A stretch of DNA of 5,551 bases from Chloroflexota bacterium (GTDB taxonomy: Bacteria > Chloroflexota > Anaerolineae > Anaerolineales > DRKV01). The position numbers and the translations under genes were made by a program. Below the pieces are notes generated by a model. It had not been told where the DNA came from. It ran no database searches and worked only from the letters and a program-made list of their open reading frames with translations. The stretch spans positions 1 to 5,551 of the forward strand of contig DRKV01000435.1 of assembly GCA_011051635.1 (NCBI GenBank), given 5' to 3'. This document shows, one piece after another, positions 1 to 5,551 of the stretch. Each line of letters starts with the position of its first letter. Position 1 is the first letter of the stretch.

Positions 1-2
1 AC

Positions 3-554
3 AACATTCTTTCTCAGGTGGCGGAATACACCGGCAACATCCTGGGCGTGTACGTGATGGGCAAGGCAGCCACGCTGAACGGAGTACGCGGCGACGTGAT
101 GATTCCCAACGTGGTGCATGACGAGCATTCCCACAACACCTACCTGTTCCCCAACGTCTTCTGCGCCGAGGATGTAGCCCCCTATCTGGTATACGGCACG
201 GTGCTGGACAATCAGAAGGCAGTCAGCGTATTGGGGACGTTCCTCCAGACGGCGCGCTACATGGACGTTTTCTACCGGGAGGGGTACACCGACATCGAAA
301 TGGAGGCCGGGCCTTATCTCTCGGCGGTGTACGAGATGTACCGCCCCAAACGCCATCCGAGCAACGAAATCATCAATCTTTACGGTCTGCCCTTCGACGT
401 AGGCATTTTGCATTATGCTTCGGATACACCCCTGAGCAAAGGCAAGAATCTGGGCGCCGGAACGCTCTCCTATTTCGGGATGGATTCTACCTACGCCACC
501 ACGATAGCCATTCTACGGCACATTTTCCGGCGAGAGCGCCAACGCCTGCATTGA
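3..554 (+). CDS. C-terminal part of a nucleoside phosphorylase-like protein (5' truncated by window edge)
   Basis: The frame is open from the first bases of the window to a TGA at 552-554. A GTG at 18 could be read as a start, but the frame continues upstream of it without a stop and no ribosome binding site is visible, so I treat this as a fragment of a longer protein, with about 183 residues seen. Two motifs recall the nucleoside phosphorylase / MTA-SAH nucleosidase fold. The first is an E-M-E-A segment at 297-308, where that family places its Met-Glu ribose contact. The second is an A-S-D at 417-425, preceded by a hydrophobic strand, where the family has its catalytic Asp. The spacing between them (about 40 residues) exceeds the roughly 23 of E. 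coli MTA/SAH nucleosidase, which implies an insertion. A G-D-V-M-I-P segment and a conserved-looking D-E-H-S-H-N stretch lie upstream. If the assignment holds, it would act on a nucleoside or nucleotide in the cytoplasm; the substrate cannot be told. The alternative is a conserved family of unknown function sharing only the fold. It precedes the kinase gene by 25 bases. Confidence 0.72.
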   Translation, partial: NILSQVAEYTGNILGVYVMGKAATLNGVRGDVMIPNVVHDEHSHNTYLFPNVFCAEDVAPYLVYGTVLDNQKAVSVLGTFLQTARYMDVFYREGYTDIEMEAGPYLSAVYEMYRPKRHPSNEIINLYGLPFDVGILHYASDTPLSKGKNLGAGTLSYFGMDSTYATTIAILRHIFRRERQRLH

Positions 555-579
555 CCTCTCCCAGGCATCCCCCAAGCCT

Positions 580-3500
580 ATGCGTCTTCCTGAGAATATC
601 AAGCGCCACCTGAAGACCGCCGGCGTCACTCCCGAAAGCCCTCCCACGCTGGAAGAGTGGCAGCGGTTTTTGCGCGTCCTGGGACGCAGCGACACCATCC
701 TGCAAAACACAGCGCTTGCGCAGCAGTTGGAGCAACGCTACCAGGAATTGCACTCCCTGTACCGCGTTCTCCAGGGGATTGGGAAAGCCGAAGAGATTGA
801 TGAATTGCTCAATACCATCTGTGCGGAACTGGCGCACGTCTTCAGCGTTCCCCAGGCGAGTGTGGCTCTGCTGGACGAGAACCAGACGCATCTGAAGGTA
901 ACCGCTGAATACATCGAACCTGACCGGCCTTCCATGCGGGGGATGATTTTGCCGCTGGCAGGCAATCTGCTCGCCCAGGAAGTCATCCAGACGCGCAAAG
1001 CAAAAGCCGTCAAGAACATTCTCGCCCAGCCCATTCCATCCGGGCTGAAGAGCATTTATCAGGCTCATGGCACGGTATCCTCCCTGGTCGTGCCCTTGAT
1101 TGTGCAAGACGAGGTGATTGGCACTCTGGGGCTGGACGCGCTGGAAGAACGCGTCTTCACGCCCCAGGAAATCGAACTTGCGCAGAGCATCGCCATGGCC
1201 GCCGGCCAACTCGTCAGGCACCACTACCTGTACCAGGCGCTCCAGGCGGAACTTTCCAGCCGCATTGAAACCGAAGCCGCCCTGCAAAGAGCCATCCGCA
1301 AGATAGAAGGCGTCAAGCAAGAATGGCTGGCGATGCTGGACAACCTGCCCTACATCGTTTGCCTGCTGGATGCCGACGGGAAGATTCTGCGCGGCAACCG
1401 CACCATCGAGAACTGGGGGCTGGTGAACGTCCACGACTTGCGCGGCCAGAACAGCATCCATGCTTTGTTCCACCCCGATTGCCACGATACCGAATGTCCC
1501 TGGCAAACGTTTTTGGAACAAGCCCACAACGCCGTGCTACAAGGGGTAATCGTCCATACGGAAATTCAAGACCCAATCCTGGGGAAATATCTGCGGGTAC
1601 AAATCCGCCCCCTCCGAAAGCAAAACGGATGGCGAGAAACCCCCGAAGGCGGCGTCGCCACCTTGATTGTGGAGGACATCTCCAATCTCAAAAATGCTGA
1701 AGCCGCGCTGGTAGAGGCCAAAGAAGCCGCCGAGGAGACCGCCCGCGCCAAGTCCCAGTTCCTGGCAAACATGAGCCACGAAATCCGCACCCCGCTCAAT
1801 GCCATCATCGGCATGACCGGCCTGCTGCTGGACACCGCCTTGAACTATGAACAGCGGGATTTCGTGCGCACAATCCGCGCCAGCGGGGACGCCCTGCTCA
1901 ACGTCATCAACGATATTCTTGATTTCTCAAAAATCGAGGCAGGGATGCTCCAACTGGAAAAAACCCCTTTTGATTTGCGGGACGCGGTGGAGGGCGTTCT
2001 GGATTTGATGGCCCCCCTCGTGGGAGAGAAACACATTGACCTTGCCTACGTCATCCAGGATATGACCCCCTCTACGCTGGTGGGAGACATCACCCGCCTG
2101 CGGCAGGTGCTCGTCAACCTGGTGGGAAACGCCATCAAATTCACCGAAGCCGGGGAGGTGGTCGTCTCCGTGCAGGCCCAGCGCCTGGACGAAAGAAATT
2201 ACCGCTTTCACTTCGCCATCCGGGATACCGGCATCGGTATTCCCAAAGAGCACATGGGGCGTCTCTTTCAGTCTTTCAGCCAGTTGGACGCCTCTACGAC
2301 CCGCAAGTACGGCGGTTCCGGGCTGGGGCTGGCTATCAGTAAACGTTTAGTCGAGATGATGGGCGGGCGCATCTGGGTGGAAAGCACGCTGGGGAAAGGT
2401 TCCACCTTCCATTTCACCATCGTGGCCGAGACCCGCCCCGAACAGCGCCGCACGTATTTGAGCGGCAGGCAGCGTCACATTGCCGGACGCCACATTTTGA
2501 TTGTGGACGATAACGCCACGAACCGCTACATTTTGACCCGCCACGCTCGCACCTGGGGCTTGAAAGCATCCACCTTCTCTTCGGGGGAGGAGGCTGTGCA
2601 ATGGGTACGACAAGGCAACGAGTTCGATTTCGCCATCCTGGATATGCAGATGCCGGAAATGAACGGCTTGCAGGTAGCCCAGGCGCTAAAGCAAATCGAC
2701 AAAGTCAAGAATAAGCCTCTTGTTTTATTGACCTCTATTGGGCACGACGACACCGCGTTCGACAAAAGCCTCTTTACAGCCCAAATCACCAAACCCGTCA
2801 AGGCAGCGCAATTGTACAACGTGGTGCTCAGCATTCTCGCAGAGAAAACGGGAGAGCAGCCCCGCGTTTCCGGCGGGACAGGGGAATTTCACTTCGACCC
2901 ATCCATGTCAGAGCGTCTGCCGCTGCGTATCCTGGTGGCGGAAGACAACGCCGTCAACCAAAAGGTCATCCTGCATACGCTGGAACGCCTGGGATACCGC
3001 GCCGACATTGCCGCCAACGGCTACGAGGTACTGGATGCTATCGAACGGCAATGGTACGACGTGATTTTGATGGACGTTCAGATGCCCGAAATGGATGGTG
3101 TAGAGGCCACCCGCCAAATTCGGGAGAGAATGCCCACCGACAAACAACCTCGCATTATCGCTCTCACCGCTCATGCCCTGACGGGAGACCGGGAGCGTTA
3201 TCTGGATGTAGGCATGGATGACTACCTCAGCAAACCGGTGCGTCCTGATGCGCTGGTCGAGGTATTGCGTCAATGCGAACCCCGTACCGACCTTCCCGGC
3301 ACAGCCCCCCTGGCCCAGAGGAACGCCACGCCTGGACAGCACGTCTCCATCGAACCAGCCGTGTTAGACCGTCTGTACACCGTGATTGGCAAAGACCGAC
3401 CGCAAATGATGTTGGAACTGATTGATACTTTTCTCAACGACATCCCCAAGCGATTCACCCACATTGAACAAGCCCTGGAAGACAACGACACAGAAAGCAT

Positions 3501-3702
3501 CAGAGCCGAAGCCCATCCCATGAAATCCAGCGCAGCCAGTCTGGGGGCGCTGCAATTTTCTCGCATGTGCGAACAACTGGAGCGCATGGCATCCGACAAC
3601 AACCACTCTGAGGCCATTCCGATTTTGTACGGCAAACTGCAAGAAGAATTCAATCGCATTCAGCAGGCATTGGAACAATACAAACGTTCTCTACTCCACT
3701 GA
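580..3702 (+). CDS. Cytosolic hybrid sensor histidine kinase (GAF-PAS-HisKA-HATPase-REC-REC-Hpt)
   Basis: This 1040-residue multi-step phosphorelay kinase has, in order: a helical N-terminus (1-70); a GAF domain (about 74-214); a short linker helix; a PAS domain (about 248-373); a charged coiled-coil linker (about 370-395); HisKA with phospho-acceptor H400 in M-S-H-E-I-R-T-P; and a HATPase with N-box N513/N517, G1 D549-x-G551-x-G553, F-box near F563/F566 and G2 G578-G-S-G-L-G583. REC1 (about 637-750) has acidic pair D643/D644, acceptor D688, T718 and K738. REC2 (about 781-895) has E788/D789, D832, T863 and K885. The Hpt domain (about 922-1020) has H979 and K982. No signal peptide or membrane segment is seen, so it should sense a cytoplasmic signal through GAF and PAS. 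Phosphate would pass H400 to a receiver Asp to H979 and then to a separate regulator, which is not in this window. ATG 580 is the first in-frame start after the upstream gene and keeps a coherent N-terminus, but no Shine-Dalgarno precedes it; translational coupling to the upstream gene is likely. The input ligand is unknown. The PAS domain carries an unusual His/Cys cluster (H298, C301, H302, C306). Confidence 0.96.
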   Translation: MRLPENIKRHLKTAGVTPESPPTLEEWQRFLRVLGRSDTILQNTALAQQLEQRYQELHSLYRVLQGIGKAEEIDELLNTICAELAHVFSVPQASVALLDENQTHLKVTAEYIEPDRPSMRGMILPLAGNLLAQEVIQTRKAKAVKNILAQPIPSGLKSIYQAHGTVSSLVVPLIVQDEVIGTLGLDALEERVFTPQEIELAQSIAMAAGQLVRHHYLYQALQAELSSRIETEAALQRAIRKIEGVKQEWLAMLDNLPYIVCLLDADGKILRGNRTIENWGLVNVHDLRGQNSIHALFHPDCHDTECPWQTFLEQAHNAVLQGVIVHTEIQDPILGKYLRVQIRPLRKQNGWRETPEGGVATLIVEDISNLKNAEAALVEAKEAAEETARAKSQFLANMSHEIRTPLNAIIGMTGLLLDTALNYEQRDFVRTIRASGDALLNVINDILDFSKIEAGMLQLEKTPFDLRDAVEGVLDLMAPLVGEKHIDLAYVIQDMTPSTLVGDITRLRQVLVNLVGNAIKFTEAGEVVVSVQAQRLDERNYRFHFAIRDTGIGIPKEHMGRLFQSFSQLDASTTRKYGGSGLGLAISKRLVEMMGGRIWVESTLGKGSTFHFTIVAETRPEQRRTYLSGRQRHIAGRHILIVDDNATNRYILTRHARTWGLKASTFSSGEEAVQWVRQGNEFDFAILDMQMPEMNGLQVAQALKQIDKVKNKPLVLLTSIGHDDTAFDKSLFTAQITKPVKAAQLYNVVLSILAEKTGEQPRVSGGTGEFHFDPSMSERLPLRILVAEDNAVNQKVILHTLERLGYRADIAANGYEVLDAIERQWYDVILMDVQMPEMDGVEATRQIRERMPTDKQPRIIALTAHALTGDRERYLDVGMDDYLSKPVRPDALVEVLRQCEPRTDLPGTAPLAQRNATPGQHVSIEPAVLDRLYTVIGKDRPQMMLELIDTFLNDIPKRFTHIEQALEDNDTESIRAEAHPMKSSAASLGALQFSRMCEQLERMASDNNHSEAIPILYGKLQEEFNRIQQALEQYKRSLLH

Positions 3703-3708
3703 AAGGAA
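3702..3708 (+). promoter_or_regulatory. Ribosome binding site of the aldo/keto reductase gene
   Basis: AAAGGAA overlaps the last base of the kinase stop codon and lies about 6 bases ahead of ATG 3714. It is a clear Shine-Dalgarno match, unlike the region before the kinase gene, and it fixes the reductase start. The position also supports co-translation with the kinase on one mRNA. Confidence 0.8.
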
Positions 3709-3713
3709 AAATC

Positions 3714-4676
3714 ATGCACTACCGACGCCTGGGAAAAACCGGCATCAAGGTAAGTGAAATCTCCCTGGGTGCCTGGGTAACGTTTGGCGCACAGATTGAC
3801 GACAACACCGCCGTCGGGTTGATACACGCCGCTTACGAGCAGGGTATCAACTTCTTCGACAACGCCGACGTGTATGCCGAAGGCCGCGCTGAGATGGTGT
3901 TGGGGCAGGCCATTCGGGATTTGCCCCGCGAGGCGCTGGTGCTTTCCAGCAAGGTATTCGGCCCGACCATGCCCGGCCCCAACGGGCGCGGGCTTTCCCG
4001 CAAACACATCACCGAATCCGTACATGCCTCGCTGAAGCGCCTGGGTACGGACTACCTGGACATCTACTTCTGCCACCGCTTCGACCCCGACACCTCCATC
4101 GACGAGGTGGTACGCACGATGAGCGACCTGGTGCGCCAGGGGAAAATTCTCTACTGGGGTACTTCGGAGTGGCAGCCGTGGCAGATTGCTCTGGCGTGGG
4201 GCGTCGCCCAGCGGGACGGGCTGGTGCCTCCAGCGGTGGAGCAGCCGCAGTACAATATGTTCCACCGGCGGCGCGTGGAGGAAGAATTGACCCCCCTGTG
4301 CCGCGAAATCGGGTTGGGATTGACGACCTGGAGTCCCCTCGCCTTTGGGATTTTGACCGGCAAGTACAACGACGGCATCCCGGAGGACAGCCGTGCCGCC
4401 CAGGAGGATACCTTGTGGCTGCGAGGGCACATCACTCCCGAGCGCATCGCGATTGTGCGCGCCCTGGGGGAGGTGGCCGCTCAAATCGGGCTGAGCACCG
4501 CCCAACTGGCGATTGCCTGGCTCCTGCGCCGCAAGGAGGTCAGCACGGTGATTACCGGCGCGACGCGCGAAGAACACATCCAGGAAAACGTGGCCGCCGG
4601 CGAAGCCGTCTCCCGCCTGACGGACGATGTGCTGGACGCTGTGGAGGAGATTCTGGAGAACGCCTGCGAGTTGTAG
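3714..4676 (+). CDS. Aldo/keto reductase, Kv-beta-like (AKR6-type)
   Basis: This 320-residue TIM-barrel oxidoreductase is expected to reduce aldehydes or ketones with NADPH in the cytoplasm. The AKR catalytic tetrad is visible: D49 and Y54 in F-D-N-A-D-V-Y, K80 in S-S-K-V-F, and H121 in F-C-H-R. Several blocks match the voltage-gated potassium channel beta-subunit branch as I know it: W-V-T-F-G-A-Q-I (21-28), G-L-S-R-K-H-I (93-99), Y-W-G-T-S-E-W (147-153), E-Q near Q177 and W-S-P-L-A (206-210). G282-A-T and E291-N292 in the C-terminal cofactor-binding region line up with the NADPH contacts of mammalian Kv-beta2. At H121 this protein keeps the usual AKR His where Kv-beta2 has Asn, as expected of an active bacterial enzyme. 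The length is normal for the family and no truncation is seen. Automated annotation may call it a potassium channel subunit, but no channel gene is present here. It starts 11 bases after the kinase stop and is followed at once by a terminator, so it is probably the last gene of the operon. The substrate is unknown; methylglyoxal-type aldehydes or glyceraldehyde 3-phosphate are known for relatives. Confidence 0.94.
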   Translation: MHYRRLGKTGIKVSEISLGAWVTFGAQIDDNTAVGLIHAAYEQGINFFDNADVYAEGRAEMVLGQAIRDLPREALVLSSKVFGPTMPGPNGRGLSRKHITESVHASLKRLGTDYLDIYFCHRFDPDTSIDEVVRTMSDLVRQGKILYWGTSEWQPWQIALAWGVAQRDGLVPPAVEQPQYNMFHRRRVEEELTPLCREIGLGLTTWSPLAFGILTGKYNDGIPEDSRAAQEDTLWLRGHITPERIAIVRALGEVAAQIGLSTAQLAIAWLLRRKEVSTVITGATREEHIQENVAAGEAVSRLTDDVLDAVEEILENACEL

Positions 4677-4678
4677 CA

Positions 4679-4706
4679 AAAAATCCCCACCGCGGCGGGG
4701 ATTTTT
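4679..4706. terminator. Bidirectional intrinsic terminator between convergent genes
   Basis: A perfect 10-bp inverted repeat, AAAAATCCCC (4679-4688) with GGGGATTTTT (4697-4706), encloses an 8-base loop. On the plus strand the stem runs into T5 at 4702-4706 and a second T5 at 4710-4714. On the minus strand the A-run at 4678-4683 becomes T6. It starts two bases after the reductase stop, so it should end the plus-strand operon. It could also stop minus-strand transcription coming from the CYTH gene about 200 bases away. Confidence 0.9.
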
Positions 4707-4754
4707 GTGTTTTTGGGCTGATTGGCTGACAAGACGCGCCGCTGTGTTTTTCTC

Positions 4755-4779
4755 ACACGGGGACACGGGGAACACGGAG
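4755..4779. repeat. Three tandem ACACGGRG units
   Basis: ACACGGGG occurs at 4755-4762 and 4763-4770. After one extra A, ACACGGAG follows at 4772-4779, then T7 at 4780-4786. The string resembles the short ACACGGAGA-like degenerate repeats scattered between genes in many environmental bacteria (from memory, not searched). It has no coding role here. It lies in the convergent gap just after the terminator. Confidence 0.55.
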
Positions 4780-4825
4780 TTTTTTTGACGAAATGCTGTG
4801 TTCCTCGTTCCCCCTTCCCGGCCTT

Positions 4826-4891
4826 CCCCCAAAGGGGGCAGGGGCGGTTCTCCCCCCCTTGGGGGGAGATGTCCGCAGGACAGAGGGGGGG
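4826..4891. repeat. Cluster of C-run/G-run hairpins, possible intergenic repeat element
   Basis: Three adjacent hairpins are visible. CCCCC/GGGGG at 4826-4838 has an AAA loop. TCTCCCCCC (4849-4857) pairs perfectly with GGGGGGAGA (4861-4869) over a 3-base loop. TGTCC/GGACA at 4870-4882 has a GCA loop. The block ends in G7 at 4885-4891. The core, a C-run/G-run palindrome followed by a small GATGTCC..GGACAGA hairpin and a final G-run, looks like a dispersed non-coding palindromic repeat (REP- or MITE-like) rather than chance. No target-site duplication can be defined with confidence. It lies 15 bases past the CYTH stop codon, so CYTH transcripts would carry it in their 3' untranslated region, where it could also protect the RNA end. 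There is no U-run after it on the minus strand, so it is not a classical terminator. Confidence 0.6.
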
Positions 4892-4906
4892 CGCGTCAGC
4901 AGCCGG

Positions 4907-5518
4907 TCACTTATCGGCCAGGGGGAGTTTCAGGGGGGCGAGGGGGTCAGGCATTCCTTCGAAGTTGGCGAAGACTAAATTCTGGAAATTCCACCCCAAA
5001 ACGCGTCGGGCGCGCTCGAAAAGGGCGAGGTAACTTTCGGGGAGGCGGGCTTCCCAGCGCAATCCCAGCAAGTCGCCGACGGCGCGGATGCTTTCGGGCG
5101 TTTCCCCCTCCAGTTCGGCGAAATCCCCGTAGGGCAGTTCGTCCAGGGTGACGAGGACCCCCCGCAGGCGGTACGCGGCGCGGTATTTCTCGTAGACAAC
5201 GCTGACGCGGTAGCCCAAGGCTTCGAGGAAATGGCGGGCGGCGTCGAAATCGCTGACTTCAAATTCGATTTCCTGGCGCAGGCGCACGCCGCCGCGGCTC
5301 TCGGCAGGGCCTTTGTAGGTCAGGCGGGCGGCGGAATCCCGGCGCAGGCGCAGGACGCGGTAGCCGCGGCTCAGGCTGCCGTCGGGCGTATCGAAGCGCA
5401 GGTTGCGCTCGAAGGTGCGCGGCTGGACGAGTTCGCCGCCCAGCGCCTCCACCCGCTCCCGCAGACGCTCCAAATCGGCGACCCGGTACTTGACCTCCAG
5501 TTCCCGCTCGCTCTTCAT
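4907..5518 (-). CDS. CYTH-domain protein (triphosphate tunnel metalloenzyme superfamily)
   Basis: This 203-residue protein opens with the diagnostic E-x-E-x-K signature of CYTH proteins (E6, E8, K10). Further tunnel-lining residues typical of the superfamily are present in order: R38/R41, R57-x-R59, T67-Y-K69, E83-x-E85, K111-x-R113, D126-E127, and a G131-x-F-x-E135-x-E137-G segment. The superfamily binds triphosphates through basic residues and a divalent metal through the acidic ones. Members include class IV (CyaB-type) adenylate cyclases, thiamine triphosphatase and inorganic triphosphatases, and the sequence does not settle which reaction this one performs. All signature residues are intact, so activity is likely. 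No CHAD domain is fused, and the length is slightly above a bare CYTH domain because of a tail from about residue 165 to 203, ending in a Pro/Leu-rich stretch. ATG 5518 has a fitting Shine-Dalgarno and puts the signature at the very N-terminus, as usual. The gene converges on the kinase/reductase operon and is transcribed separately, from a promoter beyond the right edge. Confidence 0.9.
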   Translation of the reverse strand: MKSERELEVKYRVADLERLRERVEALGGELVQPRTFERNLRFDTPDGSLSRGYRVLRLRRDSAARLTYKGPAESRGGVRLRQEIEFEVSDFDAARHFLEALGYRVSVVYEKYRAAYRLRGVLVTLDELPYGDFAELEGETPESIRAVGDLLGLRWEARLPESYLALFERARRVLGWNFQNLVFANFEGMPDPLAPLKLPLADK

Positions 5519-5522
5519 CTCA

Positions 5523-5528
5523 CCACCT
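5523..5528 (-). promoter_or_regulatory. Ribosome binding site of the CYTH gene
   Basis: On the minus strand AGGTGG, followed by TGAG, precedes ATG 5518 with a 4-base gap, an acceptable if slightly short Shine-Dalgarno spacing. No -10/-35 pair is convincing in the 23 bases left before the window edge. Confidence 0.55.
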
Positions 5529-5551
5529 GCCCACTTGCAAACTTTCTCACT

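Noticed and set aside
18..20. GTG as the true start of the first gene
   Set aside because: The frame stays open to the window edge upstream of it, no Shine-Dalgarno is visible, and a start here would remove the N-terminal half of the phosphorylase-like fold.
487..1527. A 346-codon open frame on the minus strand opposite the GAF/PAS part of the kinase
   Set aside because: The plus-strand frame encodes clear GAF and PAS domains; the antisense product has no recognisable motif and overlaps the end of the upstream gene as well.
4741..4802. GCTGTGTT at 4741-4748 and again at 4795-4802, flanking the ACACGGRG units like a target-site duplication
   Set aside because: An 8-base match alone in low-complexity T-rich spacer is weak, the enclosed 46 bases have no inverted ends, and chance is a sufficient explanation.
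3660..4832. A 390-codon open frame on the minus strand covering the whole reductase gene
   Set aside because: It is antisense to a reductase with an intact catalytic tetrad, has low-complexity composition rich in Gly, Gln and Val, shows no recognisable domain and reads through the terminator and repeat region. It is a by-product of GC-rich codon use.
4677..4906. Small RNA or riboswitch in the convergent gap
   Set aside because: There is no promoter-like pair and no downstream gene on either strand to regulate; terminator, short tandem repeats and palindromic repeat account for the structure.
4722..5151. Plus-strand open frames of 61-117 codons across the convergent gap and the CYTH 3' end
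   Set aside because: Their products are Gly/Arg/Pro-rich translations of G-runs and repeats, they lie after a strong terminator and they are antisense to the CYTH gene.

Overview
The window is ordinary-looking bacterial chromosomal DNA: moderately GC-rich, densely coded, with four protein genes and no sign of phage, insertion sequence, CRISPR or RNA genes. The lineage cannot be fixed from the sequence alone. The large soluble multi-domain sensor kinase, the stand-alone CYTH protein and the intergenic repeat style would fit Chloroflexota (Anaerolineae-like). That is an impression and was not tested by any search.

Layout. Bases 3-554 (+) hold the C-terminal part of a protein whose start lies outside the window; its motifs resemble the nucleoside phosphorylase / MTA-SAH nucleosidase fold. 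After 25 bases comes a 1040-residue cytosolic hybrid histidine kinase (580-3702, +) with the order GAF - PAS - HisKA - HATPase - REC - REC - Hpt; every phosphotransfer residue checked is present. Eleven bases later, behind a good ribosome binding site, is a 320-residue aldo/keto reductase of the Kv-beta-like (AKR6-type) branch (3714-4676, +). These three genes are close enough to be one transcription unit. It ends at a strong, nearly symmetric terminator hairpin (4679-4706) that can work in both directions.

The 230-base gap between the convergent genes (4677-4906) holds that terminator, three tandem ACACGGRG units (4755-4779) and a cluster of C-run/G-run hairpins (4826-4891). The last gene, on the minus strand (4907-5518), encodes a CYTH-domain protein of the triphosphate tunnel metalloenzyme superfamily, with its own Shine-Dalgarno just inside the right edge.

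How the genes might work together. The kinase carries a complete internal His-Asp-Asp-His relay but no output domain, and no separate response regulator is visible here, so its target must be encoded elsewhere. Its neighbours, a nucleoside-handling fold and an NADPH-dependent reductase, suggest a link to metabolic or redox state, but this is only inferred from proximity. No clearly new biological system is visible. The points most worth checking are the His/Cys cluster in the PAS domain, the conservation of the three-gene cluster, and the G-run hairpin block.
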